Source: Collinsella sp. An7
GTDB taxonomy: Bacteria > Actinomycetota > Coriobacteriia > Coriobacteriales > Coriobacteriaceae
DNA length: 64,000 nt
Direction of reading: 5' to 3'
Assembly: GCF_002159335.1 (NCBI RefSeq)
Contig: NZ_NFHP01000001.1
Coordinates: 186,001 to 250,000, forward strand
Shown here piece after piece: positions 7,083-16,505 of the stretch (position 1 is the first letter of the stretch; every line of letters starts with the position of its first letter). The notes below the pieces were generated by a model. That model was not told the DNA's origin. It did no database searches and saw nothing but the letters and a program-made list of their open reading frames with translations. The position numbers were made by a program, and so were the translations under genes.

Positions 7083-9498
7083 GGGCTCCGCGAAGGGGTC
7101 CATGGAGCGGCGCCTGAGGCGCCGCGAGAGGGAGCTCGCGGAGAGCTCCGAGGAGCGGCGCCGCATCCGGGCCGCCGCGCGCGACACCCGCACGGCGATC
7201 GGGTACGAGGCGATGTTCCCCGACGGGCTGTGCGAGGTGGAACCGGGGATCTTCTCGATGAGCCTCGTCCTCTCGGACGTCGGCTACCAGTCGGCGCGCG
7301 AGGAGACGCAGCGTGCGATGTTCTCGGCCTACTGCCAGCTCTGGGACTACTTCGGCGCCGGCTCGTCGGTCGAGCTCACGATTGCCAACGTCCCCCTGCC
7401 GGCGGACGAGGTGGGCAGCCGCGAGTTCTTCCGCGACCCCGGGGGAGCGGCGTCGCCGCTCGTCCGGGAGTACAACCGCATCCTCAACGACAAGATGCGC
7501 GAGGGCGTCTCGAACCTCGTCCGGACCAGGACCCTCACCTTCAGCGCCCCCGCGGCCTCGGCCGCCGAGGCCGCGCCCAAGCTCGCGCGCATGCGGGGCG
7601 ACGCGCAGCAGACGCTCGCCCGGATACGCTGCGAGGCGCGGCAGATGGACGGGGCCGAGCGGCTCGCCGCGGTGTCCTCCCTGCTTCGCCCCGGGCGGCG
7701 CGTCCCCTTCGAGTGGGGGATGGTCGCCCCTCAGACGGGGCTCTGCACGAAGGACGTCATCGCCCCCGCCTCGATCGACCTCAAGCCCTCGGGCTCCGCC
7801 TCGTGCATGCTCATCGACGGGGTCTGGGCCCAGGCCCTTCTCATGCGGAGGTTCGGGAGCGAGCTCACCGACCGCTGCATAGCGGACGTGGTGGACCTGC
7901 CGGTCCCGCTCGCCCTCTCCATCCACGCGGCGCCCATCGACAAGGCGCGCGCGGTCGCCTACGTGAAGCAGCGCATCGCGTGGATGGACAAGGAGATCAT
8001 CGACGAGCAGATGCGCGCGGTGAAGAAGGGCTACGACTACGAGATCCTGCCCTCGGAGCTGAAGTACAGCAAGGACGAGGCGGCCGACCTCCTCGACCAC
8101 CTCCAGAACAAGAACCAGAGGCTCTACCGGTACACGGGGGTCGTCGTCGTGTACGCGCGCACGCGGGAGGAGCTCGAGGACCGGGCCGTCCAGGTCGCCT
8201 CGACGGCCCGGCGCAACTCCATCGACCTCGAGCCCCTGTCGTACCGACAGCTCCAGGGCCTCAACACCGCGCTCCCCCTCGGCAACGACCACGTTGGGCC
8301 CACGAGGATGCTGACGACGGCTCAGGTCGCGGTCCAGATCCCGTTCGCCACCCAGGAGCTCTTCGACGAGGGCGGCGGGTACTACGGGCAGAACAAGCAC
8401 TCCGGCAACCTCGTGCTCTGCGACCGCAAGAGGCTCGCGAGCCCCATGGGCTACGTCGCAGGCAAGCCCGGCAGCGGCAAGTCGTTCTCGGTGAAGCGCG
8501 AGATCGAGAACACGGTGCTCGCCCATCCCGAGGACCAGGTGCTCGTCTTCGACCCCGCGGGCGAGTACTCGCTGCTGGTTGAGGCGAACGGCGGGCGCGT
8601 GGTCCGCCTCGCCCCCGGCTCGCGCTCCCGCATCAACCCGTTCGACATGTCGGACGTGGGCCACCTCGCGCCCGCCGCGCGCATGGCGTCGAAGATAGAC
8701 GCCGTGACCGCCATGGCGTCCGCGACGATGGCGGAGGGCGCGGAGGGGCTGACCGAGGCGGACAGGTCGATCATCGCGCGCTGCGTCGAGGCGTCCTACG
8801 CCCGCGCCCGCGGCGCCACGCCCACGCTCGGGGACTTCCAGCGGGAGCTCGCGGCGCAGCCGGAGCCCGAGGCGCGGGACATGGCCCTGAGGTTCGAGCG
8901 CTACGTGACGGGCGCGATGTCGTTCCTGGACGGCCAGAGCGACGCCGACCTCTCGGCGCGCGTGACGAGCGTCGACCTGAGGGAGCTCGGCGGCAGCATG
9001 CGCACCTTCGGGATGCTGTGCGCGCTCGAGGCGGCAAGAAACCTCATGTACCGCAACTTCGAGCGCGGCGTGACCACGTGGCTCTACATAGACGAGGTCC
9101 AGTCCCTCTTCTCGAGCCCCGCCGTCATCGAGTACTTCTCCCGCTTCTGGGCGGAGGGGCGCAAGTTCAACCTCATCTGCACGGGCATGACCCAGAACTC
9201 CGTCTACATGCTCGAGCACGAGGAGGCGCGCAACCTCGTGCTCAACTCCGACTTCGTCCTGCTCCACAAGCAGTCGCCCGTCGACCGGAGGAAGTGGGCA
9301 GAGCTCCTGGACCTATCGGAGCAGGAGGAGGCCCTCATCGACGAGTCCGTGAAGCCTGGGGAGGGGCTGCTCATCGCCGGGGCGGTGCGCGTACCCATCA
9401 AGGACGACTTCCCCAGGGGCATGCTCTACGACCTGTTCAACACGAAGCCCGCCGAGGTCGCCGAGAGGAAGCGGGCCGCGCTGACGGGGGGCCGATGA
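7039..9498 (+). CDS. VirB4-type conjugation ATPase
   Basis: 819 aa from the ATG at 7039, which has cggagg 9 bases upstream. The ATG at 7102, just after the end of prgI, is an alternative start. Walker A is GKPGSGKS (about 475-482), preceded by GYVAGK. Walker B is LYIDEVQSL (about 681-689). The C-terminal RecA-like core continues through ICTGMTQNS and LLHKQSPVDR. VirB4 powers assembly of the conjugation channel. It overlaps prgI and is overlapped by the hydrolase gene (ATGA), so the three are translationally coupled. Confidence 0.94.
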   Translation: MRRPRGAHAARDAGRGSAKGSMERRLRRRERELAESSEERRRIRAAARDTRTAIGYEAMFPDGLCEVEPGIFSMSLVLSDVGYQSAREETQRAMFSAYCQLWDYFGAGSSVELTIANVPLPADEVGSREFFRDPGGAASPLVREYNRILNDKMREGVSNLVRTRTLTFSAPAASAAEAAPKLARMRGDAQQTLARIRCEARQMDGAERLAAVSSLLRPGRRVPFEWGMVAPQTGLCTKDVIAPASIDLKPSGSASCMLIDGVWAQALLMRRFGSELTDRCIADVVDLPVPLALSIHAAPIDKARAVAYVKQRIAWMDKEIIDEQMRAVKKGYDYEILPSELKYSKDEAADLLDHLQNKNQRLYRYTGVVVVYARTREELEDRAVQVASTARRNSIDLEPLSYRQLQGLNTALPLGNDHVGPTRMLTTAQVAVQIPFATQELFDEGGGYYGQNKHSGNLVLCDRKRLASPMGYVAGKPGSGKSFSVKREIENTVLAHPEDQVLVFDPAGEYSLLVEANGGRVVRLAPGSRSRINPFDMSDVGHLAPAARMASKIDAVTAMASATMAEGAEGLTEADRSIIARCVEASYARARGATPTLGDFQRELAAQPEPEARDMALRFERYVTGAMSFLDGQSDADLSARVTSVDLRELGGSMRTFGMLCALEAARNLMYRNFERGVTTWLYIDEVQSLFSSPAVIEYFSRFWAEGRKFNLICTGMTQNSVYMLEHEEARNLVLNSDFVLLHKQSPVDRRKWAELLDLSEQEEALIDESVKPGEGLLIAGAVRVPIKDDFPRGMLYDLFNTKPAEVAERKRAALTGGR

Positions 9499-11072
9499 GC
9501 GCGGCGGGCGGCGCCCGGCGGCGGGTGGAGGCCTCCGACGTCGCGCGGGCGGGACGGACCGACGCGAACCGCGCGGGCATCGTCCGGGGGTCCGCCGACC
9601 GTGCGGGCCGGGCTCGGCCCCGGCCGCGCCCCCGTCGCCGGGGCCCGCGGCGGGGCCGGCGGGGCGACGGGGGCGCGCAGGCGCGCACCGACCTCCGCCG
9701 CCGGGTGAAGCTCTCCGCCCTCTCCTCCGCGGGCGCCGTCTCGGCTGCATCTCCCGCGTACGCGACCGACGAGCGGGAGACGGACCGGGCCGCGAGGGAC
9801 CGCGCCCTCTCCGCCGCGGACCGAGCGTACCGCTCAAGGTCCCGCCGACCGCGCGCCACGGCGCGCGCGGCCCGGCCCGGCGGCCCCCGCAGGGGCGCGC
9901 CGTCGGCGGCAGGGGGTCGTCGGGGGGCCGGCGCCTTCACGCGCGCCCCCGCCAGGGGGCAGCGGAAGGCCGCCGCGGCGCTCAAGGCGAAGGCCGCCGC
10001 GGCCGAAGGGGGCGCCGTCCGCGCGGCCGGGTCCGGAGCGGCGAAGGGAGCCGGGGCGAAGCTCGTCGCGGCCCTCGCCCCGGCCGCGGCCCCCGTCGCC
10101 TGGGCGGCGGGGACGGTCCTCGCGTTCGTCCTCGTCGTGCTCGCCGTCTCGCAACTCGTCTCGGCCATCTTCGGGTTCTGGACGAACGAGGACTCCAAAA
10201 GGTCCCTCGAGGGCCTGCCGCCCTACATCACCTACGAGATGGTGGAGGCCGCGCTCGAGTGCCAGGAGGAGTACGGGCACCCCGCCGGGTGCACCATCGC
10301 TCAGATCATCTGCGAGTCGGGCGTCGGGGACCACCTCTCCGGCCTCGCCGAGCAGGACAACAACCTGTTCGGCATCAAGTGGTCGGTCTCGTTCGCCGGC
10401 TGCCCCGAGGTCAAGGGCAGCTCCGAGTGGGGGACGACCGAGGAGGTCTCCGGCGAGAGCGTCCAGACGACGGCGCGGTTCACGAGGTTCAGGAGCCATC
10501 GCGACTGCATCGTGTTCCGCTCGCGCGTGCTCCTGCAGAACGAGCGGTACGCGGGGAACGCGATCATCCGGGAGGCCATCGCGGAGAGGGACTCCGACCT
10601 CATGGCCGAGGGGCTGAAGGACGCCGGGTACGCCACCGACTCGGCGTACGTCGAGAAGCTCAAGGCGGCCATGGACCAGTGGGGCCTGCGCGCGCTTGAC
10701 GGGATGACCGTGGTTGACCTCGAGGACGGCGGCCTCGGGGCGGGGTCGATCGTCGCGGCGGCGCGCACGCAGCTCGGGGTCCCCTACGTGTGGGGAGGGA
10801 CGACCCCGGGAGTCGGCCTGGACTGCTCGGGGCTCACGCAGTGGTGCTACGCGCAGGCGGGCATCTCGATACCCCGCACGGCAAACGCGCAGATGGCGGG
10901 CGGGGAGGTTGTGCCCCTCTCGTCCGCCGTCCCGGGCGACATCCTGTGGCGCCCCGGTCACGTGGCCATCTACACGGGAGGGGACTCCTACATCCACGCG
11001 CCCAAGCCGGGAGACGTGGTCCGCGAGGCGACCGGTATCAGCTACTTCACCTGCGCCGTCAGGTACCGATGA
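9495..11072 (+). CDS. Bifunctional peptidoglycan hydrolase (glucosaminidase + NlpC/P60) of the conjugation system
   Basis: 525 aa. The first about 200 residues are extremely Arg/Ala/Pro-rich and would be cytosolic. A single membrane helix follows (about 201-225, VAWAAGTVLAFVLVVLAVSQ), then a glucosaminidase/lysozyme-like domain (ICESGVGDH, putative catalytic Glu near 274, NNLFGIKW). The C-terminal NlpC/P60 domain has GLDCSGL (Cys about 444) and PGHVAIY. This is the VirB1/TcpG-type enzyme that locally opens the cell wall for the channel. The basic tract is far longer than in usual homologues. Confidence 0.88.
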   Translation: MSAAGGARRRVEASDVARAGRTDANRAGIVRGSADRAGRARPRPRPRRRGPRRGRRGDGGAQARTDLRRRVKLSALSSAGAVSAASPAYATDERETDRAARDRALSAADRAYRSRSRRPRATARAARPGGPRRGAPSAAGGRRGAGAFTRAPARGQRKAAAALKAKAAAAEGGAVRAAGSGAAKGAGAKLVAALAPAAAPVAWAAGTVLAFVLVVLAVSQLVSAIFGFWTNEDSKRSLEGLPPYITYEMVEAALECQEEYGHPAGCTIAQIICESGVGDHLSGLAEQDNNLFGIKWSVSFAGCPEVKGSSEWGTTEEVSGESVQTTARFTRFRSHRDCIVFRSRVLLQNERYAGNAIIREAIAERDSDLMAEGLKDAGYATDSAYVEKLKAAMDQWGLRALDGMTVVDLEDGGLGAGSIVAAARTQLGVPYVWGGTTPGVGLDCSGLTQWCYAQAGISIPRTANAQMAGGEVVPLSSAVPGDILWRPGHVAIYTGGDSYIHAPKPGDVVREATGISYFTCAVRYR

Positions 11073-11086
11073 GAGAGGAGAGGAAC

Positions 11087-11788
11087 ATGAGAAGGGGGAA
11101 CAGGGTCGTCGCGGCCATCGCCGTCGGCGCGCTCGCGATCGCCCTTGGATCCGGTGTCGCGCGCTGCGCGTTCCGAGGGGAGGAGCCCGCCCACGAGGTG
11201 GCGGGGGAGGAGTCGACGGACCCCGGCGAGGAGGGCGCCGAGTCGGAGGGCGCGGGGCCCCTCGCGGGGACGAGCTGGTCCTCAGGGTCGGGCGAGGCGT
11301 CCTTGACCTTCGGGGAGTCGTCCGTGCGAATCGAATCCCCCTCCGGGACGTCCGACGTGCCCTACGAGGTCCTCGGCGAGTACGAGGCGCAAAACGCCAC
11401 GGTTCTCTCCGCAAGGGTGTTCCTCGGGGGAGCCTGGGCCGACGCCTCCTTCATCCTCGAGGGGGAGGAGGGCTCCCGCAGGCTCGACTGCGACGCCCTG
11501 GACGGATCCCCCTTCACGGAGGACCCCGCGCAAGGGTTCGCGCTCTCCGAGCTCGACCCCGGGTTCGTCGAGCTCGTGGGCGGAGACCGGAGCGCCCTCG
11601 AGGCCGCGGTGGCGGAATGGGCGCGCGGGAACGCGCCGGGCGCAACCGGGGCGTCGTTCGACAGAGAGGCGTACATCGACTACGCGAGCGGACAGGTCAC
11701 GGCGACCTTCACCTGCAGCGACCCCGCGGCGACCGAGGTGACGGTCTCCTACGACGGGTCGGCCTTCTCCGTGTGGGGTATCGGGTGA
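11087..11788 (+). CDS. Exported ICE protein of unknown function in the T4SS operon
   Basis: 233 aa from the ATG at 11087 behind gagaggagagg. A hydrophobic signal or anchor (VVAAIAVGALAIALGSGVA, about 6-24) is followed by a Cys, but VARC is not a good lipobox. The rest is acidic, with a beta-rich middle (GTSWSSGSGEASLTFGESSV). I do not recognise a family. It sits between the hydrolase and the VirB6-like gene, with a GTGA overlap to the latter, so it is probably an external T4SS component. Confidence 0.7.
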   Translation: MRRGNRVVAAIAVGALAIALGSGVARCAFRGEEPAHEVAGEESTDPGEEGAESEGAGPLAGTSWSSGSGEASLTFGESSVRIESPSGTSDVPYEVLGEYEAQNATVLSARVFLGGAWADASFILEGEEGSRRLDCDALDGSPFTEDPAQGFALSELDPGFVELVGGDRSALEAAVAEWARGNAPGATGASFDREAYIDYASGQVTATFTCSDPAATEVTVSYDGSAFSVWGIG

Positions 11789-12777
11789 GGGCGCCGGCTG
11801 CCCGTGCCCGCCGGAGGGGCGCCCTGGCGGCCGGGGTCCTCGCGCTCGCCCTCTGCCTCCTCCTGCCGAGGCCCGCCTACGCGGACATCGCGGGCGACAT
11901 CAACTCGTGGCTCTGCGGCCTCCTGCGCGACCTGTGCAACTGGATCTTCTCCGCGCAGGTGGACGTGCTGTCGGGGATCGGCTACGACGGGGTGCTCTCG
12001 AGCGCCTTCGACTCCATGCTGGGCACGGCGGGCGACGTCACCATGTACGACGTCGCGCGGGGCGTCTGGGAGGCGGCGATACTCCCCATAGGGTGCGGCG
12101 TGCTGTCGCTGTCGTTCACGGTGCAGCTCATACACATCTCCCAGCGCATGGAGGGCGACGCCCGCGTCCCGGGCGTGCGCGAGGTGGTGTTCCTGCTCGT
12201 GTTCTTCGCGGTGTTCCTGTTCCTCGTGCGCAACAGCTTCGACCTCATGGGCTCGGTCTACGAGGTGGTCAGGCTCGCGATCCGCCGCGTCACGGACCTG
12301 TTCGGCGCGGGCGGCTCGCTCGACCTCTCCGAGGTGAGCATCGTGACCACGGAGGACGACGTCGCGTCGCTCCTCGCCATGGTGGTCGTCGCGCTCGTGA
12401 GCTGGGTCGTCGTCATCGCCGCCTACGTCGTCGCGCTCGTGGTGTCGTGGGCGCGCGCCCTGCAGATCTACGTCATGGCAGCCGCGGCGCCGATACCGCT
12501 CTCGGTGATGGCCCTCGAGGAGGGTCGCCAGGTGGGCGTCGGGTACCTGCGCAACTTCGCCGCGGTGTGCCTGGCGGGCCTCATCATCCTGGTCGTCCTG
12601 GTGTCGTTCCCCATCGTGCTCGGCGGCCTCAACGCCGCCTTCGCCGGGACCGGCACGCCCGTCGACTCGGTGGTGGGCGGCCTCTCCTACGCCCTCCAGT
12701 ACCTCGCCATGTGCGTGCTGCTCATCCTCGCGCTCGTGAAGAGCGGGGCCTGGGCCCGCGACATCGTGGGCGGGTGA
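11785..12777 (+). CDS. VirB6/TrbL-like polytopic conjugation membrane protein
   Basis: 330 aa. The GTG at 11785 overlaps the previous stop. It begins with a basic stretch and signal-like helix ending PRPAYA (about 12-34), then a periplasmic-type segment (INSWLCGLLRDLCNWIF). Five or six further membrane helices follow, among them VVFLLVFFAVFLFLV, MVVVALVSWVVVIAAYVVALVV and AVCLAGLIILVVLVSF. This topology and position fit the TrbL/VirB6 group that forms the inner-membrane pore. Similarity is by architecture more than by motif. Confidence 0.8.
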   Translation: MRAPAARARRRGALAAGVLALALCLLLPRPAYADIAGDINSWLCGLLRDLCNWIFSAQVDVLSGIGYDGVLSSAFDSMLGTAGDVTMYDVARGVWEAAILPIGCGVLSLSFTVQLIHISQRMEGDARVPGVREVVFLLVFFAVFLFLVRNSFDLMGSVYEVVRLAIRRVTDLFGAGGSLDLSEVSIVTTEDDVASLLAMVVVALVSWVVVIAAYVVALVVSWARALQIYVMAAAAPIPLSVMALEEGRQVGVGYLRNFAAVCLAGLIILVVLVSFPIVLGGLNAAFAGTGTPVDSVVGGLSYALQYLAMCVLLILALVKSGAWARDIVGG

Positions 12778-12859
12778 CGGGCGTGGGCGCGCTTAGCCGA
12801 GGCCCGCCGCGAGGCCCGCAGAAAGGAAATCCGAATCCGACCGCTAAGGAGATGCACAC

Positions 12860-13360
12860 ATGGAGGAATCCACCGGGACGGCCTCGAGAAAGACCGTCTA
12901 CCTCTCCCTCCACGAGAACTTCGTGAGGGAGAACATCGCGTACACCGACCGGGCGACCGGTGAGGAGCGGACCTTCAACCAGGTCAGGCTCCCCGCCGGC
13001 ACGATCGTCGACGGGGTCGACGTAGGGGGCTACGAGTTCAGCCCGCTCTTCGTCAACCCGTCGAAGTACCGGGGGGAGCACTGGAGGGACATCCCCCTCA
13101 TCGCGGACCGCGAGCTCTGGCTCAGAAAGTCGGTGCTCGACGAGGAGGGCAACCCCGTCCTCGGCGCGGACGGCAGGCCCGAACGGGACCTCGTAAAGGT
13201 CATGCCCGAGCAGGTGAAGGACGCCCTCATCGCCGCAAGGCGCGCGTACGTCGAGCGGATGAGGGAGGCCGACGGGCTGGGCGGCCGTGCCGAGGCCGCG
13301 CGCGCCGCCGCCGGCGCCGCCAGGACGGCCCCGCCCGCGCGCGGAACCCAGACGAGATAG
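12860..13360 (+). CDS. Conserved-looking ICE protein, unknown function
   Basis: 166 aa. A globular first half (KTVYLSLHENFVRENI, RTFNQVRLPAGTIVDGVDV, YEFSPLFVNPSKY, IPLIADRELWLRKSV) is followed by an Ala/Arg-rich tail. No membrane segment or enzyme motif. aaggag lies 8 bases before the ATG. It stands between the VirB6-like gene and the surface adhesin. A DNA-binding or single-strand-binding accessory role would fit its place but is not shown by any motif I can see. Confidence 0.65.
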   Translation: MEESTGTASRKTVYLSLHENFVRENIAYTDRATGEERTFNQVRLPAGTIVDGVDVGGYEFSPLFVNPSKYRGEHWRDIPLIADRELWLRKSVLDEEGNPVLGADGRPERDLVKVMPEQVKDALIAARRAYVERMREADGLGGRAEAARAAAGAARTAPPARGTQTR

Positions 13361-13368
13361 GGGGCGAA

Positions 13369-16155
13369 ATGGTTGAGAAGGAAATCGGCGTCCCGGATCG
13401 GGCTGTACGAGCGGCGCTTGTGGCGGCGCTCGCCCTCGCGATGCTGGCGCAGGCGCTCGTCTCGCCGCTCCGAGCGCAGGCGGCGGAGCAGGTGCCCGCG
13501 GTCTCCCAGGTCAGCTGGGAGGAGGCGAAGCCGAAGATCGAGTCGTACCTGGGCACGCCCTACGTGTGGGGCGGCAAGGACGACTCGGGGTGGGACTGCT
13601 CGGGGTTCGTCGGCTGGGTGATGGTCCACGTCTACGGGACCGAGTGGCCCGGCGGCTCGCCCGGCTACTGCGGCGTCTCGGCGATCAAGTCGTACGTCGA
13701 GGACTCGTGGGTCTTCCACGGCGACTCGGCCGAGGGCTACAACGCGGCGTTCGACGCCGGCACGGTGCGCCCCGGCGACATCATCGTGTTCTACAACGCC
13801 TCCGGCTCGACCGTCCACTCGGCGATCGCGGGGGAGGACCAGACGATCTACCACGCTTGGAGCGAGTACTACGGCACCTGCCAGAAGCGCTTCGACGAGG
13901 TGTGGGGCGTGAACGGCGGCCACGGCAAGGTCTACGCGAGCTTCGACGTGTACCGCGGGCTCGAGGACGCGGGGCGGATCCGGCTCCAGAAGTCCTCCGC
14001 GCTGCCCGCCGCCACGGAAGGCAACCCGAGCTACAGCCTCGCCGGCGCGGAGTACGCGGTCTACGACGACGCCGGCTCGCAGGTGGCCACGCTCGTCACC
14101 GACGAGGCGGGCGCGGCCGGCCCCACGGGCGACCTGCCCAGCGGCACCTACACGGTGAGGGAGACCAAGGCGCCCGAGGGCTTCTCGCTCGACCCGGGCA
14201 CCTACACGGTCGAGCTCGGGAGCGGCACGTGGGACGAGAGCCGCGAGGTCCTCGTGACCCCCGACCCCGAGGCGCCGCTCATGGCAGCCTCCGTCGAGGT
14301 GCGCAAGCACGACTCCGAGACCGGGGAGGGCTCGCCCCAGGGCGGCGCCTCGCTCGCCGGCGCGGAGCTCCTCGTCGAGCACTACGCCGTGGACCCCGGC
14401 GCGGTGGACGGCCCGGGGGACCTCGAGGGGCTGAAACCCGACATGAGCGCCGTGGCGGTCACCGGCGAGGACGGCCGCGCTGAGGTCTCCTCCATGGCGG
14501 CGGCCGACGGGACCGAGGTGCCGGGCGTGCCGCTCGGCGTCCTGCTCGTGACGGAGCGGAAGGCCCCGGAGGGCTACCTCGCCTCCGGCGAGGAGTTCCT
14601 GCTCAAGGTGTCGTCCGAGGATAACGCGACCGTGGAGGTCTCCAACGAGGCCGACTTCGCCGAGGACGTCGCCCGCGGCGGGGTGCGGATTGAGAAGAAC
14701 GACCTCGAGACCGGCGAGAACGCGCCCCAGGGCGGGGCGTCGGTGGACGGCGCGGTCTTCGAGGTCGTGAACGCGTCCGCGAACCCCGTGCTCGTGGGCG
14801 GGGAGGAGGTCGCGCCCGGGGAGGTAGCGCTCACGCTCGAGACCGAGGGCGGGGCCGCGGAGTCCGAGCCCGACGCCCTGCCCTACGGCGACTACCTCGT
14901 GCGCGAGGTCGAGGCGCCCGAGGGCTACCTCGGCACCGACGCCGAGCTCCCGTTCTCCATCGAGAAGGACGGCGAGGTCGTCGAGCTCACCGGGGAGCGC
15001 GCGGTGGCCAACCAGGTCAAGCGCGGCGACCTCGAGCTCGTGAAGGTCTCCGACGGCGACCTCTCCCGCATGGCGGGCGTGCCGTTCCGCATCACCAGCG
15101 CGACCACCGGGGAGTCCCACGTCGTCGTGACCGACGCCAACGGGTACGCCAGCACGGCGGCCTCGTGGAACCCGCACACCGCGTCGACCAACGCCAACGA
15201 CCAGGCGGCCGACGGCTCCTGGGACGCCTCGGCCGGCGTGTGGTTCGGGACGTCGGAGCCCGACGACTCCAAGGGGGCGCTGCCCTACGACACCTACGAG
15301 CTTACCGAGCTCCCCTGCTCGGCGAACGAGGGCAAGGAGCTCCTCGGCCCCATCGAGGTGAGGGTCTACCGCGACGCCGTCACCGTGGGCCTGGGCACGC
15401 TCACGAACGACGACCTGCCCCGCACCGTGGTCTCGAAGAAGTCGGTGACGGGCGAGGACGAGCTGCCCGGCGCGACGCTGCGCGTGTACGACTCGGACGG
15501 CGAGCTCGTGGAGGAGTGGGTCTCCGGCGAGGAGCCCCACGAGCTCACGCTGCTCCCGGGCACCTACACGCTCCACGAGGAGGCGGCGCCCGAGGGCTAC
15601 CTCGTCGCCTCCGACGTGAGATTCGAGGTCGCCGAGGGCGTCCCCGTGACGCAGGTCGAGATGGTCGACGAGCCCACCAGGGTGGAGGCCGGGAAGGTCG
15701 ACGCGGCCACGGGCGAGCCGCTCGCGGGCGCGACCATGCAGGTCGTGGACGCCGAGGGGGAGGTCGTCGAGGAGTGGGTCTCCGACGGCGAGCCCCACCT
15801 CATCGAGGCGCTCGCCCCGGGCGACTACCTCCTCCGCGAGACCGAGGCTCCCGAGGGGTACGCGCTCGCCGAGGACGTCCCCTTCACCGTGGAGGGGACG
15901 GCCGACGCCCAGGCCGTGACCATGGCCGACGAGACCCTGCCGGGGACCGCCCCGGGGACGTCGCCCGGCGGCCTGCCCCAGACGGGCGACTGGTCCTGGG
16001 CCGTGCCCGCCGCGTGCGCCGCCGGGGCCGCCGCCTGCGTCGGCGGCGCCATCGCGCTCGGCTCCCGCCGCCGCGCCAAGGCGGCCCCGGCCGCTCCCGG
16101 ATTCCGGCTCGGCGCCAAGGCCAGCGCGAAGGGAGGCAAGCGATGGAGACCGTGA
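13369..16155 (+). CDS. LPXTG surface protein: NlpC/P60 hydrolase fused to SpaA/Cna-B repeats
   Basis: 928 aa. Signal sequence at about 12-39. The NlpC/P60-like domain (about 45-200) has GWDCSGF (Cys about 77) and histidines in TVHSAI and YHAWSEY. About six Cna-B/SpaA prealbumin-like repeats follow, each closing with a version of VRETKAPEGY, the hallmark of isopeptide-forming domains. The sorting signal LPQTG is at about 869-873, with a hydrophobic helix and an unusually long basic tail (about 35 residues beyond the RRR). Sortase would fix it to the wall. Directly behind the T4SS genes, it probably acts in mating-cell contact and wall remodelling. Confidence 0.9.
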   Translation: MVEKEIGVPDRAVRAALVAALALAMLAQALVSPLRAQAAEQVPAVSQVSWEEAKPKIESYLGTPYVWGGKDDSGWDCSGFVGWVMVHVYGTEWPGGSPGYCGVSAIKSYVEDSWVFHGDSAEGYNAAFDAGTVRPGDIIVFYNASGSTVHSAIAGEDQTIYHAWSEYYGTCQKRFDEVWGVNGGHGKVYASFDVYRGLEDAGRIRLQKSSALPAATEGNPSYSLAGAEYAVYDDAGSQVATLVTDEAGAAGPTGDLPSGTYTVRETKAPEGFSLDPGTYTVELGSGTWDESREVLVTPDPEAPLMAASVEVRKHDSETGEGSPQGGASLAGAELLVEHYAVDPGAVDGPGDLEGLKPDMSAVAVTGEDGRAEVSSMAAADGTEVPGVPLGVLLVTERKAPEGYLASGEEFLLKVSSEDNATVEVSNEADFAEDVARGGVRIEKNDLETGENAPQGGASVDGAVFEVVNASANPVLVGGEEVAPGEVALTLETEGGAAESEPDALPYGDYLVREVEAPEGYLGTDAELPFSIEKDGEVVELTGERAVANQVKRGDLELVKVSDGDLSRMAGVPFRITSATTGESHVVVTDANGYASTAASWNPHTASTNANDQAADGSWDASAGVWFGTSEPDDSKGALPYDTYELTELPCSANEGKELLGPIEVRVYRDAVTVGLGTLTNDDLPRTVVSKKSVTGEDELPGATLRVYDSDGELVEEWVSGEEPHELTLLPGTYTLHEEAAPEGYLVASDVRFEVAEGVPVTQVEMVDEPTRVEAGKVDAATGEPLAGATMQVVDAEGEVVEEWVSDGEPHLIEALAPGDYLLRETEAPEGYALAEDVPFTVEGTADAQAVTMADETLPGTAPGTSPGGLPQTGDWSWAVPAACAAGAAACVGGAIALGSRRRAKAAPAAPGFRLGAKASAKGGKRWRP

Positions 16156-16262
16156 TCGCCTGCGCCGTCACCGCGGTCGTCTCCTCGACGGTCACGCTCG
16201 TCGCCTACGCATGCTGCGTGGCGGCGGGCAACGCGGACCGGAGGGAGGAGGGAGGCGAGTAG
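16143..16262 (+). CDS. 39-aa single-span membrane peptide
   Basis: The ATG at 16143 overlaps the 3' end of the surface-protein gene, with a good site (gggaggcaag) before it. It is one hydrophobic helix (VIACAVTAVVSSTVTLVAYACCVAA) with a charged tail (DRREEGGE). It closes the transfer operon. The function is unknown; small membrane peptides at this position may help assemble the channel. The main evidence is the ribosome site and the clean helix. Confidence 0.55.
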   Translation: METVIACAVTAVVSSTVTLVAYACCVAAGNADRREEGGE

Positions 16263-16268
16263 GCTGCG

Positions 16269-16289
16269 GCCATGACAGCTTGTCATGGC
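16269..16289 (+). terminator. Hairpin after the conjugation operon
   Basis: gccatgaca / tgtcatggc, a perfect 9-bp stem with a 3-base loop, 7 bases after the last operon stop. There is no T run, so it may be a Rho-dependent end, an mRNA stabiliser or an operator. The 330 bases from here to the ECF gene hold no convincing ORF. Confidence 0.4.
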
Positions 16290-16505
16290 AGGGAGCCCCG
16301 TCGAGGCGAAGCTGCCTCGGTGGGGCCCCCTTTATGTCACGGCGGACCGGTGTCCGTGGGGGGGGGTTGTCGGTTGGGTCCCTGCCCGGCTGCTCCGGGG
16401 GGCTGCGGAGTCGGTGGCGCGCCGAAACTCAGGAACGGGGCGCCGTACTGGAGCGTACAGTGGATCTTGCCAAAGCTCTCGCTGCGACCACAGCCTTCCA
16501 AAAGT

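Noticed and set aside
6970-9267. 765-codon open frame opposite virB4
   Set aside because: Shadow of the real gene; composition typical of reversed GC-rich codons.
13030-15798. 922-codon open frame opposite the surface-protein gene
   Set aside because: GC-rich antisense shadow with low-complexity Val/Arg/Gly composition and no motif or ribosome site; the plus-strand protein has clear domains.
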